Below, piece after piece: positions 29,932 through 36,292 of a DNA stretch of 36,292 nt (position 1 is the stretch's first letter; each line of letters begins with the position of its first letter). The DNA comes from Clostridia bacterium (GTDB taxonomy: Bacteria > Bacillota > Clostridia > Oscillospirales > Acutalibacteraceae). The stretch is taken from the NCBI GenBank assembly GCA_017549285.1, contig JAFYVE010000034.1, positions 1-36,292 on the forward strand, given 5' to 3'. Below the pieces are notes generated by a model. It was not told the DNA's origin. It searched no databases and saw nothing but the letters and a program-made list of their open reading frames with translations. The position numbers were made by a program, and so were the translations under genes.

Positions 29932-32313
29932 TTATTTTATTGTTGCAATTGTAACACCGTTTTCACCCTCACCGAAGGTACCAAGACGGTAAGTTTTAAT
30001 CTGTGAATGTTTCTTTAAATGCTGTTGTACGGCGGCCCTGAGCGCCCCTGTACCCTTGCCGTGAATAATTGTGAACTCCGAAAGTCCTGCCATAACCATA
30101 CTGTCAATGAACAAATCGAGCGTCATTATGGCTTCTTCAACGGTAAGACCTCTTAAATCACATCTTGTATCTGATGCAGCATTCAGGCGGCTTTCCGTTT
30201 CACGACGGACAAAAGTTTCTTTCTTGGGCTCTTTTTTCTTTTCAACAAGACGCAAGTCAGAAACCTTTACACGCATTTTCATACTACCCGTCTGAATTTC
30301 AACGTAACCTTTATTATCGGGAGTGACAAGTACTTTACCTTCACTGCCCATACCTGCAAGTTTTACTGTGTCACCTACCTGTAAAGGTCTTGACAATTCA
30401 TATCCGTCATCGGCATTACCCATAACAGGGTCTGCGGCGGCATCAACACCTGAAAGACCTTTCCTGAGCACCCCACGTTTTTCATTGAGTTTATCAATAT
30501 TATTCTGCTGATTTTTAAGCTCTTTCTTTGTCTTTTCAATTTCAATAAGGAGTGCGTTTGCTTCCCTTCTTGAATTTTCCACAAGACGCATTGCTTCACT
30601 CTTTGCTCTCTGAAATTCTTTTTCACGAAGCTTTTCGATTTCTGCAAGACGTTCTTCCGTTTTGCGTTTGAGAGCCTCATTTTCCATTCGGAGCTGTTCG
30701 GCAGTCTGTCTTTCCTTTTCCATTTCAAGACGACGTTCTTCGAGTGTATCAACAACATCTTCAAAACGGACATTTTCAGCAGAAACGAGTTCTTTTGCTC
30801 TTTCAATAACCTCGGACTCAATACCGAGCTTTTCGGAAATCGCAAAAGCATTTGAACGCCCCGGCACACCGATAAGAAGTCGGTATGTGGGTCTTAATGT
30901 ATTAACATCAAACTCACAACTGCCGTTTTCAACTCCCGGTGTATCAAGTGCATAAGCTTTTAGTTCTGCATAATGTGTTGTTGCCGCAATTTTTGCACCC
31001 TGAAATTTGAGTCTTTCAAGAATCGCCATTGCAAGTGCGGCACCTTCAACGGGGTCTGTACCTGCACCGAGTTCGTCTATAAGAACAAGACTTTCGTCAT
31101 CAGCATCTTTCATTATATTAACGATATTGACCATATGTGATGAGAAAGTTGACAATGATTGCTCAATGCTCTGCTCGTCACCAATATCGGCAAATACCTT
31201 TTTATAAACACAGACCTTACTACCGTCTGCTGTGGGAATCATAAGTCCGCACATCGCCATAAGAGTCAGAAGTCCCAATGTTTTGATTGAAACTGTCTTA
31301 CCGCCTGTATTAGGACCCGTAATAACAAGTGTATCGAATGTTTCACCAAGCATTATGTCAACGGGAACAACCTTTTTTGTGTCAAGCAACGGATGTCTTG
31401 CTTTTTTAAGCACTGTTACACCGTCATCATTAAGTTCGGGCATTGACGCTTTCATTTTATAAGCAAGTTGTGCTTTGGCGAAAATGAGATTGATTTCGAG
31501 AGCCGCTTCATAGCTGTAACGGATTTCGTCAGAGTAATTGCCAACTTCTGCAGAAAGCTCCGTAAGAATACGCTCAATTTCATCCTGCTCTTTACCCTGT
31601 AGAACACGGATTTCGTTATTAGCTTCAACTACAGCCATAGGTTCAACGAAAACTGTTGCACCGCTTGAAGAAGTATCGTGAACAAGACCTGCAATCTGTC
31701 CTCTGAATTCGGATTTTACGGGCACGACAAATCTGCCGTTACGCTGTGTGACAATAGCATCCTGAAGACACTTCTGATAGGTCTGTGAACGGATGATACC
31801 GTCAAGCTTTTCCCTGATTCGTGAAGCTTGTTGTTTCATTTTACGTCTGATATCAGCAAGTGTGGGAGAAGCATTATCTGACATCTCTTCTTCGGAAGTG
31901 ATTGAGGATGTAATTTTTGATTCCAGAAACTGATTGGGTCTGAGTGAGCCGAAATAGACATCGATTGAGTAAGATGTTTCGTCGGACTGACGGCTTCTCC
32001 ATTCATGAAGAGAACGAAAAACACGCAGATTTTCGGCAATATCAAGAAGTTCACGCATTGTCAGCACACCGCCTGCGTTTGCCCTTGCAACAGAGTTGTT
32101 GACATTCTTTATAGAGCCAAAAGAAGGTCCGCCGAATTTAGCCAGAAGAACATATGCATCCTCTGTCTTTTTCAGTTCACCTTTTGCTATTGTGATGTTT
32201 GTTTCGGGCTTGAGATTGAGTGCCATTTCCTTGCTGTCTGCTGCTGAGGCATATGTTGAAAGCAATAAAAGAACTTTATCAAGCTCGAGTGCCCTGTAAT
32301 GTCTGTTTTTCAT
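29932..32313 (-). CDS. mutS2: Endonuclease MutS2
   Basis: MutS2 is a MutS-related ATPase with a C-terminal nuclease domain, known as an anti-recombination factor and in some Firmicutes as a ribosome rescue factor. The 793-residue length is typical. It has the MutS core helices, Walker A TGPNTGGKT (about 335), Walker B LVLIDELGAGTDP, a long coiled coil (about 520-630), a KOW-like beta segment, and the Smr domain at about 715-793 with CDLRGLTVEEA and IIHGKGTGALR. The mismatch-recognition domain of MutS1 is absent, as expected. The ATG at 32313 follows GGTGG. It is separated from galK upstream by a terminator. Confidence 0.96.
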   Translation of the reverse strand: MKNRHYRALELDKVLLLLSTYASAADSKEMALNLKPETNITIAKGELKKTEDAYVLLAKFGGPSFGSIKNVNNSVARANAGGVLTMRELLDIAENLRVFRSLHEWRSRQSDETSYSIDVYFGSLRPNQFLESKITSSITSEEEMSDNASPTLADIRRKMKQQASRIREKLDGIIRSQTYQKCLQDAIVTQRNGRFVVPVKSEFRGQIAGLVHDTSSSGATVFVEPMAVVEANNEIRVLQGKEQDEIERILTELSAEVGNYSDEIRYSYEAALEINLIFAKAQLAYKMKASMPELNDDGVTVLKKARHPLLDTKKVVPVDIMLGETFDTLVITGPNTGGKTVSIKTLGLLTLMAMCGLMIPTADGSKVCVYKKVFADIGDEQSIEQSLSTFSSHMVNIVNIMKDADDESLVLIDELGAGTDPVEGAALAMAILERLKFQGAKIAATTHYAELKAYALDTPGVENGSCEFDVNTLRPTYRLLIGVPGRSNAFAISEKLGIESEVIERAKELVSAENVRFEDVVDTLEERRLEMEKERQTAEQLRMENEALKRKTEERLAEIEKLREKEFQRAKSEAMRLVENSRREANALLIEIEKTKKELKNQQNNIDKLNEKRGVLRKGLSGVDAAADPVMGNADDGYELSRPLQVGDTVKLAGMGSEGKVLVTPDNKGYVEIQTGSMKMRVKVSDLRLVEKKKEPKKETFVRRETESRLNAASDTRCDLRGLTVEEAIMTLDLFIDSMVMAGLSEFTIIHGKGTGALRAAVQQHLKKHSQIKTYRLGTFGEGENGVTIATIK

Positions 32314-32332
32314 TTAAAACCACCAAAGATTC

Positions 32333-32362
32333 AAAAGGGTGTATCACATTACGGATACACCC
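32333..32362 (-). terminator. Terminator between galK and mutS2
   Basis: On the minus strand, GGGTGTATC and GATACACCC form a perfect 9-bp stem with an 8-base loop, followed by only four T and GAATC. It lies 7 bases after the galK stop and 19 bases before mutS2. The short T run suggests partial termination. I see no separate mutS2 promoter in this 56-base gap, so mutS2 may depend on read-through. Confidence 0.75.
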
Positions 32363-32369
32363 GAAAAAA

Positions 32370-33653
32370 TTATCTGATTTCAGTACCGCCGATGGGTCTG
32401 ATGTTAAGCACATAACAAGCGCCTTCACCGAAAATGCTTTCGAGTGTTGTCTTGTATGTATCAAGGATGTCATTGGGGACGAACGCCTGAATTGTACCTG
32501 CGAAACCGCCGCCGTGCACTCTCCATGCGCCCTTACCTCTGAGAATGTAATCACTTGCAGCAAGTGCTACAGAAACAGGCTGTGAAAGGGGCTGTTTTGC
32601 TGAGAAAACATTCTGATTGTACATATATGATGAGAAGCCGCTTTCTGTAATGATTGACTTGAACTGTTCAAAGTCACCGTTTTCAAGTGCAGTAACAGCC
32701 TTTTCGACTCTGTTGTTTTCACCGTAGAAATGAAGACCTCTGAGAACGCTTCTGTCGCCTGCCTTTTCTCTTACAAGAGCAAGATTGTTGCAGAATTCAT
32801 CCTCTTCAACATCTCTGAGAGCTTTGCCGCCGAAAACAGAAGCACCCTTTTCCATTTCTGTTCTGATAAAACCATATTCATCAGTAAGGTCAGCGTGGTT
32901 TGCTCTTGTATCTGTAATAACAAGTGAGTGACCGCAGGAAGCAAAATCAAAGGCAACGGGTTCAATAACAGGATTTTCATTGTCCTTAAAATCAATTTTA
33001 ACAAATGAGCCTACTGAACAAGCCATCTGGTCCATAAGTCCGCAGGGTTTGTCAAAGAACACATTTTCAGCATACTGAGCAATCTGAGCAACTTCAACAG
33101 CTGAAACTTTACCGTCGTTGTACATATAATTGATAATTGTACCGACAAGGACCTCGAATGCTGCTGATGATGAAAGACCTGAGCCTGAAAGAACCTGAGT
33201 CATTGTAGCGGCATCAAAACCGCCGATTTCATAACCTCTGTTCTTAAAACCAGCACATACTCCTCTGATAAGACCTGCAGAATGACCGTATTCTTCTTCA
33301 TGAGGATTAAGGTCTGTAATATCAATGACATCAATCTTTTCATATTCAGCTGACTTGACACGGACAATCATTTCGTCGTTCTTTGCAGCAGCAGCAACAG
33401 CATCGAGATTGATAGCCGCAGCCATAACCTTACCTCTGTTGTGATCAGTATGGTTACCGCAGACTTCTGTTCTGCCGGGTGCTGAGAAAAATCTGATTTC
33501 TCTGTCTTCGTTATAGTATTCGCAGAAAAGGTCAACTATCTTCTTATATCTTTCCTTCTGAGAAGCAACTGCTTCATCAGTAAAGTAGATTTTCTTCATC
33601 AGTTCATCATACTGATTTGATTCAATTTTGTTGTAAGCGTTTAATCGGGACAT
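32370..33653 (-). CDS. galK: Galactokinase (GHMP family)
   Basis: Galactokinase phosphorylates galactose to galactose-1-phosphate, the entry to the Leloir pathway. The 427-residue protein carries the galactokinase signature variant GRTEVCGNHTDHN (60-72), the ATP loop SGSGLSSSAA (156-165), the catalytic Asp in KPCGLMDQMACSVG, and GGGFAGTIQAF near the C-terminus. The first 50 residues are longer than in E. coli GalK, a feature common in Clostridia homologues. A related GHMP kinase is possible but less likely. AAGGAG precedes the ATG at 33653. It starts 4 bases after the VTT-domain gene; no other Leloir gene is adjacent. Confidence 0.88.
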   Translation of the reverse strand: MSRLNAYNKIESNQYDELMKKIYFTDEAVASQKERYKKIVDLFCEYYNEDREIRFFSAPGRTEVCGNHTDHNRGKVMAAAINLDAVAAAAKNDEMIVRVKSAEYEKIDVIDITDLNPHEEEYGHSAGLIRGVCAGFKNRGYEIGGFDAATMTQVLSGSGLSSSAAFEVLVGTIINYMYNDGKVSAVEVAQIAQYAENVFFDKPCGLMDQMACSVGSFVKIDFKDNENPVIEPVAFDFASCGHSLVITDTRANHADLTDEYGFIRTEMEKGASVFGGKALRDVEEDEFCNNLALVREKAGDRSVLRGLHFYGENNRVEKAVTALENGDFEQFKSIITESGFSSYMYNQNVFSAKQPLSQPVSVALAASDYILRGKGAWRVHGGGFAGTIQAFVPNDILDTYKTTLESIFGEGACYVLNIRPIGGTEIR

Positions 33654-33656
33654 AGG

Positions 33657-34379
33657 TTATCTCTCCTTGACTTTATTAATGACATCCCATACTCCTCTGA
33701 GGAGCAGGAAGAAAATTCCCATAGCAAGTGTTAAAATTATAAGAGGTAATGTAAAAGAAGGTGAAAAAATATTTGCGAAGTTATCACCTATTATAATATA
33801 TGATATCAGTTTCGGAATGAATCCCGCAACCGATATGAACAAAAATTTAAAAAACGGAAAATCCATAGCACCGTAAAGATGGCTTACAGGATTTATGGGC
33901 ATAAACGGCAACAATCTGATTACTGCAAGTACCCACGGATTCCCCGTGCCTTCATCCTCTATAAGATGACTGAGCTTACTGCTTTTTCTTACAAGCCATT
34001 GGGCACTGCCTCCTCCTGCACTCATTCCCGTTGAATATCTGACAGAAAACAGAATTGCAATACCGCAGATATTTATAAAAAGTGACTGTGTAAAGCCGAA
34101 TACCATACCTGATGCAACACACAGAATTGAAACCGGAAAAACAGGAAACGCAGTAAGAATAAAATACAACAGCTCAACAACAAGAACTATCAGCCATTTG
34201 TTTTCGATTGAGGCAACCTGACTTTCTATATTTTGTAGCCAGTCAATATACTGCCAGTATTTATTTTCAAGATAATTGATTTCGGAAACGAAAAACCACA
34301 CTACAAGGACAATACAGAGTATAAAACACAGCATTGATGCATTAAGAAGTAATTTCCGTATAAGTTTTTTCTTACTCAA
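33657..34379 (-). CDS. TVP38/TMEM64 family (VTT-domain) membrane protein
   Basis: The roughly 240-residue protein has about five membrane segments and the SNARE-associated/VTT core: FPVFPVSILCVASGMVFG, then IRLLPFMPINPVSHLYGAMD. Eukaryotic and bacterial relatives act as lipid scramblases or transporters; the role here is not known. The start is uncertain. TTG at 34379 has GGTGA 5 bases upstream, and I use it. The longer alternative, GTG at 34388, overlaps that site and has none of its own; the ATG at 34383 is out of frame. A poor promoter-like pair (TTGGTA, 18 bases, TAATAC) lies upstream. It is followed at 3 bases by galK. Confidence 0.85.
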   Translation of the reverse strand: MSKKKLIRKLLLNASMLCFILCIVLVVWFFVSEINYLENKYWQYIDWLQNIESQVASIENKWLIVLVVELLYFILTAFPVFPVSILCVASGMVFGFTQSLFINICGIAILFSVRYSTGMSAGGGSAQWLVRKSSKLSHLIEDEGTGNPWVLAVIRLLPFMPINPVSHLYGAMDFPFFKFLFISVAGFIPKLISYIIIGDNFANIFSPSFTLPLIILTLAMGIFFLLLRGVWDVINKVKER

Positions 34380-34433
34380 ACATATCACCGATAAAGTGTA
34401 TTAATCATTCATAAAATATTTTACCAAAAAAAA

Positions 34434-34475
34434 TGGAAAACTTCAATACTTTGTGCTATAATATTTTAAAATATT
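34434..34475 (+). promoter_or_regulatory. Extended -10 promoter with a palindrome at the start site
   Basis: TGGAAA (34434-34439), 17 bases, then TATAAT (34457-34462) preceded by TGC, giving an extended -10. A perfect 16-base palindrome, AATATTTTAAAATATT (34460-34475), covers the end of the -10 and the expected start point, where a repressor could act. AT-only palindromes can arise by chance in such DNA. Confidence 0.6.
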
Positions 34476-34494
34476 ATTCAAAGGCGGTTATTTT

Positions 34495-35451
34495 ATGAAA
34501 ATAGTTATGCTTGATGCATACACAACCAATCCCGGTGACCTTTCGTGGGATAATTTCAGAACATTAGGTGACCTTACTATCTATGACAGAACGCCCTGCG
34601 AAAAAGTAATTGAAAGAGCAAAGGATGCAGATATTGTAATAACAAACAAAACACCGATTACAAAAGAAATAATCGATTGTCTTCCGAATCTTAAATTCAT
34701 TGCACTTATGTCGACGGGATACAACGTTGTTGATTATGTTTATCTCAAAGAAAAAGGTATTCCCGTTTCAAATATCCCCTCATATTCAACTGATGCCGTT
34801 GCACAGCTTGTTATATCATTCATTCTTGAGCTCGCAATGAATGTTGGACTTCATTCAGAATCCGTAAAGAACGGTGAATGGTCCGATTGTGCGGATTTCT
34901 GCTACTGGAAGACTCCTCTGATGGAGCTTTCGGGCAAAACTCTCGGCATTTTCGGGCTCGGTAAAATCGGCAGAGCAGTAGCCGAAAGAGCAAAAGCTTT
35001 CGGAATGAATATTGTGGCATATATCCCCAGAATTCACGGTGATGAGCCTGATTATATAAAACTGCTTTCTCTTGATGAAATGCTGAGCGTTTCGGATGTT
35101 GTTTCAATGCATTGTCCTTTAACACCTGAAACTGAAGGAATTGTAAATGAAGAATTTATTGCAAAAATGAAAGACGGTGCTTATTTCATCAACACTTCAA
35201 GAGGTACTGTAGTAAATGAAAATGCTCTGGCAGATGCTCTGAATTCCGGAAAACTCGGAGGTGCAGGTCTTGATGTACTTTCGACAGAGCCTCCTAAGAA
35301 AGATAATCCTCTGCTTTCTGCAAAGAATTGTTTTATCACTCCTCATATTGCGTGGGCATCTTTTGAAACAAGAAAACGTCTTGCAGGTATTCTTTATGAT
35401 AATATAGAGGCTTTTCTTGACGGCAAACCGCAAAATGTTATAAACAAGTAA
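34495..35451 (+). CDS. D-2-hydroxyacid dehydrogenase (glycerate/hydroxypyruvate reductase-like)
   Basis: The 318-residue protein reduces a 2-keto acid, or the reverse, with NAD(P)H in the cytoplasm. It has the split substrate domain (residues 1-100 and 290-318), the Rossmann motif GLGKIGRAVAERA (154-166), HCPLTPET, INTSRGTVVNE with the substrate Arg, and the catalytic Glu and His in LDVLSTEPP and TPHIAWAS. The family match is closest to glycerate dehydrogenases, but the substrate is not decided by sequence. AAGGCGG lies before the ATG at 34495. No T-rich terminator follows; an 11-bp inverted repeat does. Confidence 0.92.
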   Translation: MKIVMLDAYTTNPGDLSWDNFRTLGDLTIYDRTPCEKVIERAKDADIVITNKTPITKEIIDCLPNLKFIALMSTGYNVVDYVYLKEKGIPVSNIPSYSTDAVAQLVISFILELAMNVGLHSESVKNGEWSDCADFCYWKTPLMELSGKTLGIFGLGKIGRAVAERAKAFGMNIVAYIPRIHGDEPDYIKLLSLDEMLSVSDVVSMHCPLTPETEGIVNEEFIAKMKDGAYFINTSRGTVVNENALADALNSGKLGGAGLDVLSTEPPKKDNPLLSAKNCFITPHIAWASFETRKRLAGILYDNIEAFLDGKPQNVINK

Positions 35452-35465
35452 TTGTAAATAAAATG

Positions 35466-35497
35466 TTTTTGTAAGAGTTAAACAAATCTTACAAAAA
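35466..35497 (+). repeat. Perfect 11-bp inverted repeat between dehydrogenase and gap
   Basis: TTTTTGTAAGA (35466-35476) and TCTTACAAAAA (35487-35497) are separated by 10 bases. The plus strand has no T run after it, so it is at best a poor terminator of the dehydrogenase gene. It may be a processing or protein-binding site. Confidence 0.6.
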
Positions 35498-35498
35498 C

Positions 35499-35516
35499 AA
35501 GTTAAAATTTTAACAA
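35499..35516 (+). promoter_or_regulatory. Candidate Rex operator upstream of gap
   Basis: AAGTTAAAATTTTAACAA contains a perfect 14-base palindrome (35501-35514) and closely fits the clostridial Rex site TTGTTAAnnnnTTAACAA; only the first two bases differ. Rex is the NADH/NAD+ sensing repressor, and gap is a reported target in Clostridia. The site ends 5 bases before the gap -35 element. Confidence 0.55.
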
Positions 35517-35521
35517 AAGAC

Positions 35522-35550
35522 TTGAATATTTATTCGTTTTAAGTTAAAAT
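35522..35550 (+). promoter_or_regulatory. Promoter of gap
   Basis: TTGAAT (35522-35527), 17 bases, then TAAAAT (35545-35550). The predicted start near 35557 leaves a leader of about 47 bases before the ATG. Confidence 0.75.
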
Positions 35551-35567
35551 AATAAAGCAAAAATAAG

Positions 35568-35583
35568 AATGGCTTAAGCCATT
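35568..35583 (+). promoter_or_regulatory. Palindromic stem-loop in the gap leader
   Basis: AATGGCTTAAGCCATT is a perfect 16-base palindrome that folds as a 6-bp stem with a TTAA loop, about 11 bases after the predicted start and 8 bases before the GGAGG site. It may stabilise the mRNA or bind a regulator. Confidence 0.55.
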
Positions 35584-35603
35584 ACAAATTGGAGGAAAAT
35601 TAA

Positions 35604-36292
35604 ATGTCAGTTAAAGTTGCTATTAACGGTTTCGGCAGAATCGGCCGTCTTGCATTCCGTCAGATGTTCGGTGCAGAAGGTTACGATGTTGTTGCTATCA
35701 ACGATCTTACAAAACCCTCAATGCTTGCTCAGCTTCTCAAGTATGATACAGCTCAGGGTGGCTACTGCGGCAGAATCGGTGAAGGTCTTCACACAGTTGA
35801 AGCTGACGATGAAGCAGGTACAATCACAGTTGACGGCAAGACACTCAAGATCTATGCTATGGCTAACGCTGCTGAACTTCCCTGGGGCGAAATCGGTGTT
35901 GACGTAGTTCTTGAATGTACAGGTTTCTACTGCTCAAAGGCTAAGTCACAGGCTCACATCGATGCAGGTGCTAAGAAAGTTGTTATTTCAGCTCCCGCAG
36001 GTAACGACCTCAAGACAATCGTTTTCAGCGTAAATGAAGACACTCTTACAGCAGATGACACAATCATCTCAGCTGCTTCATGTACAACAAACTGCCTTGC
36101 TCCCATGGCAAAGGCTCTCAACGATTACGCTGCAATCCAGAGCGGTATCATGGCTACAATCCATGCATACACAGGCGATCAGATGATCCTCGACGGTCCC
36201 CACAGAAAGGGTGACATGAGAAGAGCAAGAGCTGGTGCTGCTAACATCGTTCCCAACTCAACAGGTGCTGCTAAGGCTATCGGTCTTGTTAT
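35604..36292 (+). CDS. gap: Glyceraldehyde-3-phosphate dehydrogenase, 5' part (runs off the window)
   Basis: This is the glycolytic, NAD-linked phosphorylating enzyme. About 229 codons are present, roughly two thirds of the usual 335. Visible are the Rossmann motif [15 protein letters not shown] (5-19), INDL (32-35, favouring NAD), ECTGFY, the active-site SCTTNCLAP with Cys150, and TIHAYTGDQ with His177. The frame is open to the last base. GGAGG lies before the ATG. Codons are strongly biased (AAG, ATC, GAC, CTC), as expected of a highly expressed gene. A Rex-like site and a leader hairpin lie upstream. Confidence 0.97.
   Translation, partial: MSVKVAINGFGRIGRLAFRQMFGAEGYDVVAINDLTKPSMLAQLLKYDTAQGGYCGRIGEGLHTVEADDEAGTITVDGKTLKIYAMANAAELPWGEIGVDVVLECTGFYCSKAKSQAHIDAGAKKVVISAPAGNDLKTIVFSVNEDTLTADDTIISAASCTTNCLAPMAKALNDYAAIQSGIMATIHAYTGDQMILDGPHRKGDMRRARAGAANIVPNSTGAAKAIGLV

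Noticed and set aside
30375-30869. 164-codon minus-strand frame within mutS2
   Set aside because: It is an alternative frame of the mutS2 coiled-coil region, where biased codons leave other frames open.
34381-34383. ATG start for the VTT-domain membrane protein
   Set aside because: It is out of frame and gives only a three-codon peptide; the TTG at 34379 or GTG at 34388 must be used.

Overview
The window is about 36 kb of AT-rich bacterial chromosome, almost entirely housekeeping genes. Gene order (rpsF-ssb-rpsR, gdpP-rplI-dnaB, tilS-hpt-ftsH, ylxM-ffh-rpsP-khpA), RNase J, c-di-AMP phosphodiesterase, MutS2, lipoproteins and strong AGGAGG ribosome-binding sites point to a Gram-positive Firmicute of class Clostridia. 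The GAPDH, galactokinase and bifunctional sugar nucleotidyltransferase suggest an Oscillospirales/Ruminococcus-like gut or rumen organism; this placement is inference. I see no tRNA, rRNA, CRISPR array, insertion sequence, prophage or replication origin.

Layout. 1-180: nested inverted repeat and two terminators. 180-2258 (minus): rpsF-ssb-rpsR with a strong promoter and structured leader, preceded by a VanY-like carboxypeptidase. 2436-4696 (plus): polytopic M28 peptidase and a lipoprotein. 4738-8345: XRE regulator diverging from a phosphoglycerate-mutase-like protein over a symmetric overlapping promoter pair, then a GH78 alpha-L-rhamnosidase. 8375-11330 (minus): CwlD-like amidase, radA, a DUF6873-like protein and an unlisted 41-residue ORF. 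11381-11656: an unlisted gene for a 38-residue amphipathic peptide with its own promoter and terminator. 11653-14351 (minus): polyprenyl sugar-phosphate transferase and two cyclophilin lipoproteins, one apparently inactive. 14430-26346 (minus): sugar nucleotidyltransferase/pseudo-phosphomannomutase, rnj, gdpP, rplI, dnaB, tilS, hpt, ftsH. 26469-27436 (plus): rnhA and a YcxB-like membrane protein. 27490-34379 (minus): VTT-domain membrane protein, galK, mutS2, ylxM, ffh, rpsP, khpA. 34495-36292 (plus): D-2-hydroxyacid dehydrogenase and the 5' part of gap, with a Rex-like operator.

Most genes serve translation, replication/repair, protein targeting and quality control, RNA decay, c-di-AMP turnover and cell-envelope synthesis. 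The less ordinary signals are the 38-residue peptide gene, the M28 peptidase whose metal-ligand motifs are separated by a membrane hairpin, three proteins with missing catalytic residues (phosphoglycerate-mutase-like, second cyclophilin, phosphomannomutase-like domain), and the symmetric divergent promoter. I did not find a convincing multi-gene novel system.
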